Shown here: positions 1 to 8,658 of the stretch, in pieces | How positions within the stretch are numbered: position 1 is the stretch's first letter | Layout: every line of letters starts with the position of its first letter | Made by a program: the position numbers and the translations under genes | Notes under the pieces: generated by a model | Database searches by the model: none | Told to the model about the DNA's origin: nothing | The model's input: only the letters and a program-made list of their open reading frames with translations | Assembly: GCF_001866055.1 (NCBI RefSeq) | Contig: NZ_MLQS01000001.1 | Coordinates: 95,382 to 159,381, forward strand | DNA from: Anaerobacillus alkalidiazotrophicus | Lineage (GTDB): Bacteria > Bacillota > Bacilli > Bacillales_H > Anaerobacillaceae | Length of the DNA stretch: 64,000 bases | Reading direction: 5' to 3'

Positions 1-135
1 TTTACCTGCACCACTCGGGCCGATGATTGATACTAATTCACCTTTCCGAATTGTCAGATTAATATTATTTAAAGCTCTTGTACCATCTGGAAAGGTCATT
101 CCTAAAGAATTTGTTTGTAATACGATGTCAGACAT
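1..135 (-). CDS. phnC: Phosphonate-type ABC transporter ATPase, PhnC-like (partial)
   Basis: N-terminal 45 residues of an ABC ATPase; the rest lies outside the window. The start MSDIVLQTNSLGMTFPDG leads into a Walker A motif, GPSGAGK, at the window edge. It lies downstream of the PhnD-like binding protein on the same strand, in the usual phnD-phnC order, so it probably energises uptake of phosphonate, phosphite or phosphate. The exact ligand cannot be told. Confidence 0.8.
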   Translation of the reverse strand, partial: MSDIVLQTNSLGMTFPDGTRALNNINLTIRKGELVSIIGPSGAGK

Positions 136-207
136 ATTCCTTACACCTCACATAATTATCTTTAATATTATTTAAAGAGAGGAAGGGGGCGCCCCTCCTC
201 ATAAATC

Positions 208-1197
208 CTAGTTTAGTAGATCTTCTGGACTTAACCCTAGTGCTTCAGCCGTTTCCTGAACAACATTGTACACTTCATGACCAACTTCAGCATAACCACC
301 TAAGTAATCATTTTCTTCTAAGAACTTTTTGCCTTGCTCGTGGTCTTTCATGTCCAAAAATGCTTGTTTTACCTTATCTTTAAATGATTGAGGTAAATCT
401 CCTTGAATGACATACGGTCCCCCTGGAATCGGGGCTGATTCATGGAATACTTTTAACTGATCAAAGTTTTTATGATCTTTTACTCGATCAAAAACTCTCT
501 CGATACAAGTACTACAAACACCAGCCGTTTTCACGTCACCATTTAAAACTGAATATAAAGATGCTTCATGACTTCCAGAGAAAATAACATCAGAAGGAAA
601 ATCATCAACATTATCCATCGTTAATCCTAATTCGTTTATGAGCATTGCCTTTGGAAATAAGTGACCAGATGCAGATGCAGGGTCAGCGTATGCTAGCGAG
701 TTCCCTTTAATATCTTCAAGACTATTAACCCCATGTTCCTCTAATGTGATCATTTGTGCATAGTAAAAAATGTCGTCTAAGGTACCGCCTTCTTGTCTTA
801 TTGGAATTGCAAATGCTTCTCCATTTGCCCTTTCGTGTGCCAATAGATAAGAGAATGGCCCAAACGTCGAACCGTGAATATGGCCGTTTGCCATCGCTTC
901 AATTAGCGCTGTATAATTTGCTACATTATAGAGCTCAACATCCATCCCCAAATATTCTTCTAAATATTCAATTAGAGGGTCATAGCGCTTTGCAAGTTCC
1001 GCTTGATCCTCTGTTGGCAACAACCCAAAGATAAATTTATCAGGCCAGCCGCTACGCTCATCGCCACCGCTCACTACATTTTCAGATCCTTCATTAGCTG
1101 AACTTCCTTCCTGAGTTTTTGATGCACTCTCTCCCCCACAAGCTGTAACAACGACTAATAAAAATGTTAACAACAAACCTAAAAACCATTTCGACAT
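208..1197 (-). CDS. phnD: PhnD-like phosphonate/phosphite ABC transporter substrate-binding lipoprotein
   Basis: Extracellular lipid-anchored solute-binding protein. From the start at 1197 there is a lipoprotein signal (about residues 1-19) ending in a VTAC lipobox with the modified Cys at 20, then an acidic, Ser-rich linker. The body carries PhnD-family segments: FGLLPTEDQ near the start, a TFGPFSYLLA ligand loop and a SHEASLYSVLNGDVKTAG stretch. The longer frame would start at 1227, but an AGGAG site eight bases before the ATG at 1197 and the signal peptide favour the shorter form (329 aa). It probably delivers phosphonate, phosphite or phosphate to the PhnC-type transporter encoded next. 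Confidence 0.87.
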   Translation of the reverse strand: MSKWFLGLLLTFLLVVVTACGGESASKTQEGSSANEGSENVVSGGDERSGWPDKFIFGLLPTEDQAELAKRYDPLIEYLEEYLGMDVELYNVANYTALIEAMANGHIHGSTFGPFSYLLAHERANGEAFAIPIRQEGGTLDDIFYYAQMITLEEHGVNSLEDIKGNSLAYADPASASGHLFPKAMLINELGLTMDNVDDFPSDVIFSGSHEASLYSVLNGDVKTAGVCSTCIERVFDRVKDHKNFDQLKVFHESAPIPGGPYVIQGDLPQSFKDKVKQAFLDMKDHEQGKKFLEENDYLGGYAEVGHEVYNVVQETAEALGLSPEDLLN

Positions 1198-1373
1198 AAT
1201 CTGTCTCCTTTCTTTCCTATCCCCCAAATATTGTTATTACTTTTCTCATGTTACAGAAAAGATATTAAGACTGTTTAAAGGGAGTGTTTGTCTTTTATTA
1301 ACTATATTAAAATTGTAAATAATTACATAAAAGTTAAATGCAACCTAGATTTTAACAATTGACGACAAAAAAG

Positions 1374-1415
1374 CGATGTAGCAAAGTTTTTATTAAAAAA
1401 TTCTACACTACATCG
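1374..1415. terminator. Hairpin with A/T-rich flanks upstream of phnD
   Basis: Perfect 8-bp inverted repeat CGATGTAG/CTACATCG around a 26-nt A/T-rich loop, flanked by an A run on the left and a T run on the right. It could end transcription from either side. No gene reads into it on the plus strand, so its role is uncertain. Confidence 0.4.
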
Positions 1416-1701
1416 ATGTTTTTCTATTTTATTAACTTTATAAATTCTTAATAATTCTTACAAAAAGTCGACAACGAGTAGGTCCCACTTCATCAGTAGG
1501 ATTATCACACTTCATCTTCAATCGCTCTTGCGGTGATCTAATCATCACTTCAGTACGTAAGGATGGTGCAAATTTCCGGATGTCATTTTTCCAATTATAT
1601 TTTCTATCTTAACTTTTCACTTGGTCTCATTTAATAATTTTCCGACATATTAACACGTACTTATACTTTTTACGTATAAGTACGACCCCCACCACAATAA
1701 A

Positions 1702-1726
1702 TCCCCCGAACCATTAGTCCGAGGGA
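1702..1726 (-). terminator. Probable original rlmCD terminator, displaced by the island
   Basis: Read on the minus strand, two 10-nt arms (TCCCTCGGAC and GTTCGGGGGA) pair fully if G-U pairs are allowed, with a 5-nt loop and a short T-rich tail. It sits just beyond the 76-bp copy of the rlmCD 3' end, where the terminator of rlmCD would have been before the island separated them. Confidence 0.5.
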
Positions 1727-1737
1727 ACATAAAACAT

Positions 1738-1813
1738 ACTTCGATTTTCACCTAAAATCCATTAAACCTATTGCCAACAGCTATTTTAACTCTATCAACG
1801 CGACTGTCTCAAC
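1738..1813. repeat. 76-bp direct repeat, displaced copy of rlmCD 3' end (putative att site)
   Basis: Identical to 13963-14038 over 76 bp. It contains the last codons of rlmCD (ending [10 protein letters not shown]), the stop codon and 43 bp of downstream sequence, but no rlmCD body follows it. Two same-direction copies 12.2 kb apart, with recombinase relics between them, are what integration into the 3' end of a gene leaves behind. Confidence 0.85.
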
Positions 1814-2063
1814 GTGTGTTATCATTTACACTTGATACATATTCGCTAAAGTTTGAATTTCGCGAGAAGGTGGCCTCGACTATCGAAAAATACTCAAATG
1901 GGTATTTATTCGCAGCTACAGTTTGGAGCATTACAGAGAATTATCGAAATATTCGAACCTCTATTTTCATTGCGATTGATTTGAAAAAAATCGTTATTAT
2001 TTTCCCCTTAAAATATACCCATAATTCCGATAGTAGTACCCTATAAAAGGCTAATTTTTTATA
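1814..2063. other. Non-coding island edge, no gene seen
   Basis: A/T-rich sequence between the left direct repeat and the HTH pseudogene. The 92-codon plus-strand frame here begins inside the rlmCD copy and has no plausible ribosome binding site or recognisable sequence, so it is not called as a gene. Confidence 0.4.
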
Positions 2064-2561
2064 TTATGAAAGCAACAAATCTTCTAACCATTTAGGCATA
2101 TAATCGACCTTTTTTCTCTTTATAATTTTTTCTAATATCTCAATACTATCCTCTTCTCTAAAAAAGCGATCTCTCACATAGCAATCGTTGCTGCAGAACT
2201 TACGCTTTTTAACCCTTTCAGATATATACTCTTTTCTGCAATAATCACAATAAAGTTTTTATAGCTTTGGATTATCTCTTTCCCAATCTCTTTTAAAAGC
2301 AAAGGAACAATATTTCTTCTTTGCTCCTCTTTTAGGGTGCTCTAATTTCAACCCACAGCTAAGGCAGTACTGATAGGACATCTCACTAATGAATTTCTCG
2401 TCAATTTTTACTTTAAGATCTTTTCCTAAACCACCTAACCCATTACGCTTACAATAAAATCTAACGCTATCACGTGATAGACCAGCGGCTTCTGCTATTT
2501 TCATATAGCCTATTCCTTGGTACCTCATAACTTTAATTTGTAGTCTATGCTCTTCAGTCAT
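2064..2561 (-). pseudogene. HTH/zinc-finger protein of integrative elements, broken by an in-frame TAA
   Basis: The first half (MTEEHRLQIKVMRYQGIGY onward) is a sigma-70 region 4-like helix-turn-helix with SRDSVRFYCKRNGLGG, followed by a CLSCG...KYCS zinc-binding pair. A TAA at 2259-2261 ends it, but the same frame goes on with YCDYCRKEYISERVKKRKFC and ends at 2064, giving a second CxxC...C pair. The whole resembles the roughly 160-aa HTH/zinc-ribbon proteins often found beside site-specific recombinases in Firmicute elements. The start at 2561 has a GGAG site. A truncated HTH protein could still be made. Confidence 0.65.
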
Positions 2562-2582
2562 TTTCGAATCACTCCATAACAA

Positions 2583-2980
2583 ATAGTAGCCTAGTAATCA
2601 CTCGGTATAGACTATTTGTCAAGGAGTTATCGTACCTGAGAGTGTATTCGCAATTTCAATATGCAGATTATGGAACTATTGTTATTTAAATGAATATAAA
2701 AAAGCAAAAATAAGCATAAAATTGCATTAAAACATGCATATTTTCAACTCATTAAAATTTTGAGATGTTCAAAACAATGGCCAGTTTGTTGAATATCCTA
2801 TTTTATTGAATAGTATCGTTGTACTATGCAGCAAATGACTCTGTTATTTTTTTGTCTTTCTTCTTCAACATAAGGGAACTTCTTTAGTTGAAGAAGGATT
2901 GAAGAATAAATACATCTACTACATATTATTTCTCTAGTAGTAAATAATAAATCTATACTAATTATAAGGACAATATGATT
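2583..2980. other. Gene-free gap with a tyrosine-recombinase scrap
   Basis: A/T-rich. Positions 2812-2843 are almost identical to 4683-4713, which lies in the decayed tyrosine recombinase further along (shared core AGTATCGTTGTACT...AAATGACTCTG). This is probably a second, smaller piece of the same integrase family. Nothing else was recognised. Confidence 0.4.
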
Positions 2981-3390
2981 ATGACTGATAAGTTAGAAGC
3001 CATTCTGTAGAGTATTGCTCTCCCAGGCTTTGCTCAGTTATTAAACAGAAAATTTGTTAATGGTATCATTTTTATTTTCTTCGAGTTGCTCGTTAATGTT
3101 AATTGTCATTTTAATATTGTGATTTTGCATAGCTTTCAAGGAAACATTAGAGAAGCAATCGAAGCAACAAATTACCAATGGCTAATGTTATATCCCTGTC
3201 TTAATATGTTTGTTATGTGGGATGCGTATAAAGATGCCGAAGTAGAAACTCATACTTATTCCTACCTTCCTTTTGTATTTAAGGACAAATATTACTGGGA
3301 TCTATGTGGCTTCCAATTTTGTCTTTATTCCCAGGTTTATTGGTTGGACATCTCTTAAAGTGTATGTTAATGCGAATTAAGGTTCAATGA
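2981..3390 (+). pseudogene. Small integral membrane protein, doubly disrupted
   Basis: An AAGGA site precedes an ATG at 2981, but the tenth codon is TAG (3008-3010). The frame then continues with SIALPGFAQLL, a hydrophobic segment GIIFIFFELLV, and a conserved-looking YQWLMLYPCLNMFVMWDAYKD. Near 3280 the reading changes frame and ends at 3390 with a hydrophobic tail (LPILSLFPGLLVGHLL). This resembles small Bacillus membrane proteins with an N-terminal LPGxGQ motif. One nonsense and one frameshift make it a pseudogene. Confidence 0.6.
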
Positions 3391-3435
3391 AAGCGGGTAT
3401 TATTTTGGTAAATACAGTAAATGGAGGCTGAAATT

Positions 3436-4437
3436 ATGAACCAAAAACTGACTTTAAGTTCAAGTGAATTAGGGACTTTGTGGTTGACCTATCAACAAAA
3501 AACAATGGTACAAAGAATGCTTGAATATTTTATAGAACAAGCTGATGACAATCAAGCCAAAGAAATCATGCAAGATGTACATATGAAAGTGATTAACTAT
3601 GTTGAGGATATAAAAGCCATCCTCAAAAATGAAGGGGCAGTTATTCCAATCGGATTCAAAGAGGAAGATGTTAATATTGGCGTACCTAAGCTGTATGACA
3701 ATATGTTTGATATTATGTTTTGTCGTCTTATTAGTTCAATAAGCATGGGATTGCATACACTCCACATGAGTATGGCATATCGCAAAGATATTGTACTTCT
3801 TTACAAGGAATTAACTGCCTTTACTCAAAGTGTTTACGATGAATGTGTAGACTATTTGCAAAAGAAAGATGTTTTACCACGTTCTCCTGCTGTATCTATG
3901 CCAAAGTCTGTGGAGTTTGCTGATGGAACTAATTATATGAGTGGTTTTAACTTGTTTTCTGAAAAGCGTTCATTGAATACAGTTGAAGTCGCACATTTAT
4001 ATAATTCAATTGAAGCCAATATTATTGGAATGCAAATGATAACAGGATTCGCACAAGTGGCAAATGAACCTGAAGTAAAAAAATATTTCATAAGGGGAAA
4101 AGAATTAGCAAAAAAAATTGTAACTGACTATACACAGTTATTTCTTCAAAGTGATATTCAGCCACCTTCAACATGGGGGGCAAATGCAACAGATTCAAAG
4201 GTAGCTCCTTTTTCTGATAAACTAATGATGTATTGTACTAGCATATTTTGCGGTTTTGGTTTAGGTAGCAATGCATTAGGAACAGCGTTTAGTTTACGAA
4301 GTGACCTCCCAGTAACAATGGTTAATACAGCAAAAGACGTATTAACTTATGGGCGGGATGGTGGAAAAATAATGGCGAAAAATGGTTGGCTTGAAGAACC
4401 ACCTGCCATGCAGGATAGGAACAATTTAACTAAATAA
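3436..4437 (+). CDS. DUF3231 family protein, copy 1
   Basis: 333 residues, almost all helical, in two similar halves (about 1-165 and 166-333). Each half begins with an [LN]xxExxxL-type helix and has Met-rich amphipathic helices, as in DUF3231, whose molecular function is not established. A GGAGG eight bases before the ATG at 3436 selects this start over the ATG at 3421. The C-terminal EEPPAMQDRNNL matches the second copy at 5042-6052, which points the opposite way. No signal peptide or membrane segment is evident. An intrinsic terminator follows. Function unknown. Confidence 0.85.
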   Translation: MNQKLTLSSSELGTLWLTYQQKTMVQRMLEYFIEQADDNQAKEIMQDVHMKVINYVEDIKAILKNEGAVIPIGFKEEDVNIGVPKLYDNMFDIMFCRLISSISMGLHTLHMSMAYRKDIVLLYKELTAFTQSVYDECVDYLQKKDVLPRSPAVSMPKSVEFADGTNYMSGFNLFSEKRSLNTVEVAHLYNSIEANIIGMQMITGFAQVANEPEVKKYFIRGKELAKKIVTDYTQLFLQSDIQPPSTWGANATDSKVAPFSDKLMMYCTSIFCGFGLGSNALGTAFSLRSDLPVTMVNTAKDVLTYGRDGGKIMAKNGWLEEPPAMQDRNNLTK

Positions 4438-4493
4438 TCAAGATGAGATTACTAAAAGTTTATTAAATTATCTAAACAGAATCACTCGAAAGG

Positions 4494-4525
4494 AAAGCGA
4501 AGGTAGATAATACCTTTGCTTTTTT
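4494..4525 (+). terminator. Terminator of DUF3231 copy 1
   Basis: Stem AAAGCGAAGGT/ACCTTTGCTTT (one mismatch) with a 7-nt loop, followed by a T run, 57 bp after the stop codon. Confidence 0.7.
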
Positions 4526-4669
4526 GATTTTTTATTGCTTGTTGAACTATCCTGTTCATCAGTTTAAGTTCATTGTTTCACAAAGTCACCTAAAAATGAA
4601 GATAATTATTGCATAGTATAAAGTCAAATACGAAGAAGAAACGATCACTTTATAAACGTAATCGTCTCC

Positions 4670-5008
4670 GAAATTTCTCAACAGTATCGTTGTACTCGCA
4701 ACAAATGACTCTGATTTCTTTTTATGTAAGGAAATTTGGAATCCGCTTCCCAGTCTTTGGCTCATTTAACTTAGCAACTGGATTTTTTGAAATCCCCCCC
4801 TCCTCATGAGGCACCTGAACCATGATTTTATAAATCTAACTCTATGGTAAAGACTTGCTGGTTTGAGCTTCTCACCATCATCACTTAAATAATGTTTTAA
4901 ATTCTCCGTAGTAATCTCTTTGACTTGAACATCTCCGAGGTAGCGATAATAAGGTGGATTGAAGTTGATACTCCATGGCATTGTTTCAACTTGTTTTCCT
5001 TTGTTCAT
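4670..5008 (-). pseudogene. Tyrosine recombinase, N-terminal part, frameshifted
   Basis: YRYLGDVQVKEITTENLKHYL and LKPASLYHRVRFIKSWFR are typical of the core-binding (SAM-like) domain of XerC/D-type integrases. At a G run (about 4794-4800) the frame shifts. The continuation NPVAKLNEPKTGKRIPNFLT is the conserved linker into the catalytic domain, then a stop and further degenerate sequence follow. No catalytic R-H-R-H-Y residues remain here. A C-terminal piece of a similar enzyme lies at 12535-12706 on the other strand. Confidence 0.7.
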
Positions 5009-5041
5009 ACATTCCCTTTTTACAAATAACGTGTTTTATTG

Positions 5042-6052
5042 TTATTTCTTTGATTTGATCAAATGATTTCGGTCTTCCATCTGAGGTGGCTCTTCCATCC
5101 AATGATGTTTCACCATTAGCTGACCTCCTTTATTGGCAAACTGATATACATCTTGGGAAAGTAAAGTTAATTTTAAAGGTAGATCGCTTCGCAAACTAAG
5201 GGCTATACCTAGTGCATTACTAGTTAATTGAAAGCCAGCTAGTGTGGTTGAGCAGTACATCATTAATTTATCTGAAAAAGGAGGTTCAGTTGAATCTGTT
5301 GGTCTTCCAGCCCATGTACTTGGAGATTGAATATCACTTTGCTGTAGTAAACTCCCTAAGTCAGAAACAATCTTTTTGGTAAGTTCTTTCCCTTTCATAA
5401 AATGGTCCCTAACATCATTTTCCTTAGCTACTTGTGCAAAGCCTGTCAATAGATGTGTTTCTATTATGTGACCCTCTATAGATTGATAAATGTGAGCAAC
5501 TTCCACTGTATTTAAAGGTCGTTTATCTCCAAATAGCTTTATACCTTTCATAAAATTTTTTTCCCCAACAAATTCTCCTTCTTTAGGCATCGTAACATAT
5601 GGGGAACGTGCTAAAACTCCTTTTTCCAAAAGATATTCTGTACAAGCATCAAAGATCTCTTGAGAACTCGTTGATGACCGTTTAAAAAAATCCCTTATGT
5701 CTTTTCTATACGTCATATCTAAGTGCAATGCATTTAGTCCTGAGCTTAGTTTCATCATAAGACGTAGAAACAAAATAGCAAACATGTTATCAAACAAGGG
5801 TTTTGCATCCTTATGGACATCTTTTTCATTAAAACCTGATGGAACAATAGCCCCTTCATCCTTGAATATATCTTCTATTTCAACCACAAATTTATTGTTT
5901 TCTTTGCAGTAGTTTATCATGATTTTTTTAGCAGCTCTATCTTCACTTTTTTCTATAAAATACTCCATCATATTAATCATCATTGTTTTTCTTTGGTATG
6001 TCGTCCATAGTACTCCTAATTCACTTGATGTAATTGGGATTGAATTTTTCAT
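5042..6052 (-). CDS. DUF3231 family protein, copy 2
   Basis: 336 residues and clearly homologous to copy 1 along its length: SSELGVLWTTYQRKTM against SSELGTLWLTYQQKTM, and a shared PLNTVEVAH[IL]Y motif, SDIQ[SP]PSTW segment and EEPPxMxDRN tail. It is all-helical with two repeated halves. A GGGGGAG site ten bases before the ATG supports the start. A start-less reading frame ends four bases upstream (6056-6343). The two copies converge on the tyrosine-recombinase relic, which suggests a duplication or two acquisitions within the island. Function unknown. Confidence 0.85.
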   Translation of the reverse strand: MKNSIPITSSELGVLWTTYQRKTMMINMMEYFIEKSEDRAAKKIMINYCKENNKFVVEIEDIFKDEGAIVPSGFNEKDVHKDAKPLFDNMFAILFLRLMMKLSSGLNALHLDMTYRKDIRDFFKRSSTSSQEIFDACTEYLLEKGVLARSPYVTMPKEGEFVGEKNFMKGIKLFGDKRPLNTVEVAHIYQSIEGHIIETHLLTGFAQVAKENDVRDHFMKGKELTKKIVSDLGSLLQQSDIQSPSTWAGRPTDSTEPPFSDKLMMYCSTTLAGFQLTSNALGIALSLRSDLPLKLTLLSQDVYQFANKGGQLMVKHHWMEEPPQMEDRNHLIKSKK

Positions 6053-6055
6053 ATC

Positions 6056-6343
6056 TTATATACTCCCCCTGATATCTAAAGTATCTTTTTTAATTTTTGC
6101 TAAAATCAGGTGTTTTATACTCGTAAGCGTAACATAACCACTACCTGTTAATGAGATGGGGTCTACTTCTACTGCGTGTTGTAAATATTTTTGTATAAAT
6201 ATTATATCTTCCCTAACTGACGATGATATAACTGCACCATTAGCTGCAATCCCGACTTTCCCTATGTTCCTAAATAAAATAAAGAGGGTTTTATCTAACT
6301 CTGCATTTCTTAATTTCCATAAACAGATCTTTGCTGCGCAGTA
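6056..6343 (-). pseudogene. Start-less open frame just upstream of DUF3231 copy 2
   Basis: A 95-codon open frame with protein-like composition (for example NIGKVGIAANGAVISSSVRE and HAVEVDPISLTGSGYVTLTS). It ends with TAA four bases before the DUF3231 start, the spacing of a coupled operon partner. No ATG, GTG or TTG lies in frame upstream of its body. It is best read as the 3' part of a gene that lost its 5' end. I do not recognise the family, and chance openness is possible. Confidence 0.3.
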
Positions 6344-6512
6344 TTAGTCTACGCTTTAAAGAATGACTATTTTCTTATTTTATAATTACCGCTTGGTAAG
6401 CATAGTAACTACTGCATCACATGTATGTATAAACATTAAAACCTATAAAACTGTTATTGGGTAATGATTCTCCAAAAAAATCAATAAACAAACTGCCAAA
6501 ACCTTTTCAATC
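6344..6512. other. Short gap, nothing recognised
   Basis: A/T-rich spacer between the start-less frame and the zinc-ribbon protein. The plus-strand frames covering it are antisense to real genes. Confidence 0.3.
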
Positions 6513-7088
6513 TTATGAAAATTTATTACCAGTAATTCTTCTGATTAGTTTACAAAAATCGGCCCAGTCGTCCGGATACTTGTTTTCACCGTACTTTTTA
6601 ATGTTTCGACCATTTCTAATAGTCTCCACGCTCCAGCTTGTACCATCAAGTACACCCGGTTCTTTATATTCCCTTTTCCAATTGAGAAGGTTGATTACCT
6701 TCAGCTCATCAAGGATTCTTTTAACAGTAGCTTCGTTAGCAGTCTTATACTCCATATCCACCACTTCTCCTCTATCCCAATAGTGCCAAGTTATTCTACC
6801 CGTAGTTAAATCAACTTCAACACTATAAGAACCACCGAAGTATCCACTCACTGAAGCTTTAAGTCCCTTAATTCTTTCATAAGCCGCTTCAATAGCCTGT
6901 TCTTTATTCCATTCATTCTCGCAATCATTACAATAGTATTCCGTCCCACCAACTATAACGCAGCATCCGCCAAGCCTAATTTTCCCTGCTTCTGCTTGTT
7001 CAATAGCCTCATGGGTTGGCATACCATATAAGATTTTAAGAGTGTTTTTTGATGCACATCTTGGACACTGCTTATAGTTAATGGCCAT
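6513..7088 (-). CDS. Hypothetical protein with N-terminal zinc ribbon
   Basis: 191 residues. Two Cys pairs, CPRC near residue 8 and CNDC near residue 53, form a likely zinc ribbon, interrupted by a Gly-rich GKIRLGGCCVIVGG loop. The rest is mixed alpha/beta with a WHYWDRGEVVDMEY strand region and a charged C-terminus ending in KLIRRITG. It looks like an uncharacterised protein found in several Bacillus genomes. No catalytic motif was recognised and no function is offered. It lies inside the island, just upstream of the HNH fragment's position. Confidence 0.7.
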   Translation of the reverse strand: MAINYKQCPRCASKNTLKILYGMPTHEAIEQAEAGKIRLGGCCVIVGGTEYYCNDCENEWNKEQAIEAAYERIKGLKASVSGYFGGSYSVEVDLTTGRITWHYWDRGEVVDMEYKTANEATVKRILDELKVINLLNWKREYKEPGVLDGTSWSVETIRNGRNIKKYGENKYPDDWADFCKLIRRITGNKFS

Positions 7089-7110
7089 AAATACTCCCTA
7101 CTTCCTTAAT

Positions 7111-7248
7111 CTATATTAAAGATTTTAATCGGTAAATTTTTTCTTTTAATTCTTCAATCCCATACGGCTTATCGCCAATTTTTGAGTGAAGTGCTAAATG
7201 GCAGTTTGGACAAAGCGAACGTATGTCATTTATTGGCTTCACCTCATA
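7111..7248 (-). pseudogene. HNH endonuclease C-terminal fragment
   Basis: After an in-frame TAG the minus strand encodes EYEVKPINDIRSLCPNCHLA, then LHSKIGDKPYGIEELKEKIY and a stop at 7111. The sequence I-[KN]-D-[IL]-R-x-[LV]-CPNCH is the C-terminal half of HNH endonucleases of restriction or phage type. The upstream HH...P part is missing, so this is a fragment. Confidence 0.55.
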
Positions 7249-7436
7249 CTCCTACTTATTTTTGAAGTAGAAAGACAAGCAAGAAAAGTAGTATCTTTTA
7301 AATTCTGTTTTAACCTCATTATAAATCTTATATATTACAACTACTACATGACTATATTAAATATTCTTCTGTTTAATATCATTTAGGATTAATTAATCCA
7401 TACTGTTATTCGAGCATCCTTTCCACAATGTTAAAT
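7249..7436. other. Spacer, nothing recognised
   Basis: A/T-rich. A plus-strand frame of about 60 codons exists, but it has no ribosome binding site and starts antisense to the HNH fragment. Confidence 0.3.
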
Positions 7437-7471
7437 AACCAAGAAACCCCATCTACTAGAGTTCCTTGGTT
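7437..7471 (-). terminator. Terminator of the sigma/ABC operon
   Basis: Inverted repeat AACCAAG/CTTGGTT plus an outer AAC/GTT pairing, just after the stop of the last permease. The T tail is weak (TTATTTAA). Confidence 0.45.
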
Positions 7472-7482
7472 TTCAGAGTAAC

Positions 7483-8636
7483 CTAACTACTAACCTGCTG
7501 TTTTCTGAACAGCTGATATATAAGAAAAACCAACACACCAGATACTATCGCAAATACAGTGAATATGAGAGTTGGATACAGCAGAGGAATTCCAAATACG
7601 TTGTAGGCTCTAAAATACGTAAACATACTGGAAACCTGCATTAACTCTGTATAGCTAAAATTAGCTACATATCCCAGTATCCCACGTGTTACTCCAAGCT
7701 GCTGGAGTAGAACTGGCACAGCCATTACAACTCCACTGATAAAAAAGGCTAGCATCGTATTTTTCGTAAGAAACGAAAGAAGTGATACAAGAATTCCTGC
7801 TGCTATACAAGCTAACAACTGCAGACCTAAAATTATCAAGAAAAACTGCCATACCTCGAAGCTATACGGGGATCTGTCGTAGCTTATGAAGGAAAAGGAG
7901 TCCAATCCAGAGGATATACCTTGTATTGGTGCATCCCAACCTGCTGCACCACCAAACTTCCACATTTTTAGAATGCTATTCACCAATTGAAGAGACAGGA
8001 AAACCGTAACAATATAGGTTAATACAGCCATTATTTTGCAGTAACAAGCTTTCTTTTTCCATGTTTCGTAGCTAATATTAAATCTGTCGTTCGCTTGGAA
8101 TATTCCTCTGCAAACACAGGTGTTATGCCAATAAATATCAAAGCAGACAGCAAAAGCACAGAAGTCACTGGCTCTATTAATTCGAACATTCCACGCCATG
8201 AGCGAATTAGGTAAAATCCGTGAGTCTCTCCTAACTCCAGTAACATATCCCGTTCCTTCAAAGCTTCTCTGTATTCATACGTTCCATTCGCGAATTCCAC
8301 CAGATGCCCCTCACGCATTTGAACCCGCTCACTCTGTTCTTCTTTTTGCATCGAGGCACTTACTACGTGAAACTGCACATAATCTGTTGCCCTAGACTCA
8401 AACGTATTATTCGAGACCGTACCTGCATCAGAAGCATGCATAGTCTCCTTCGCAAGGGAGACCTTCTCCTCCGTTACAGGGCCACCCCATGTTTCTTCAA
8501 GCTCCTCAAAAAGTTCTTCCTTCATCGTCATATCCAATGGTAGCGAATTGACATAGACTAGTAAAAGAACAATGATTGCAAAAACAAAATAAATACTCTT
8601 TTTCGTAAAAATCTTATAGCATTCCTGTTTATACAC
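7483..8636 (-). pseudogene. ABC transporter permease 2, broken by a one-base deletion
   Basis: Two adjacent frames together make a 384-residue permease similar to the neighbouring permease 1. The first frame (start at 8636, MYKQECYKIFTKKSIYF) runs into TAA after ATKHGKRKLVTAK. One base later the second frame continues KIMAVLTYIVTVFL and ends at 7483. Permease 1 reads straight through at this place (TKHGKGKVATAKILASFTYI). Restoring one A in the four-base A run at 8034-8037 would join the frames. Six or so membrane segments are predicted across both parts. The lesion may be a true mutation, a sequencing error in a homopolymer, or slippage. Confidence 0.75.
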
Positions 8637-8658
8637 CGTTCCATCCTCCTTCCCTGTT

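Noticed and set aside
1771..2046. 91-codon plus-strand frame at the island edge
   Set aside because: It begins inside the copied rlmCD 3' end on the opposite strand, has no ribosome binding site and no recognisable sequence.
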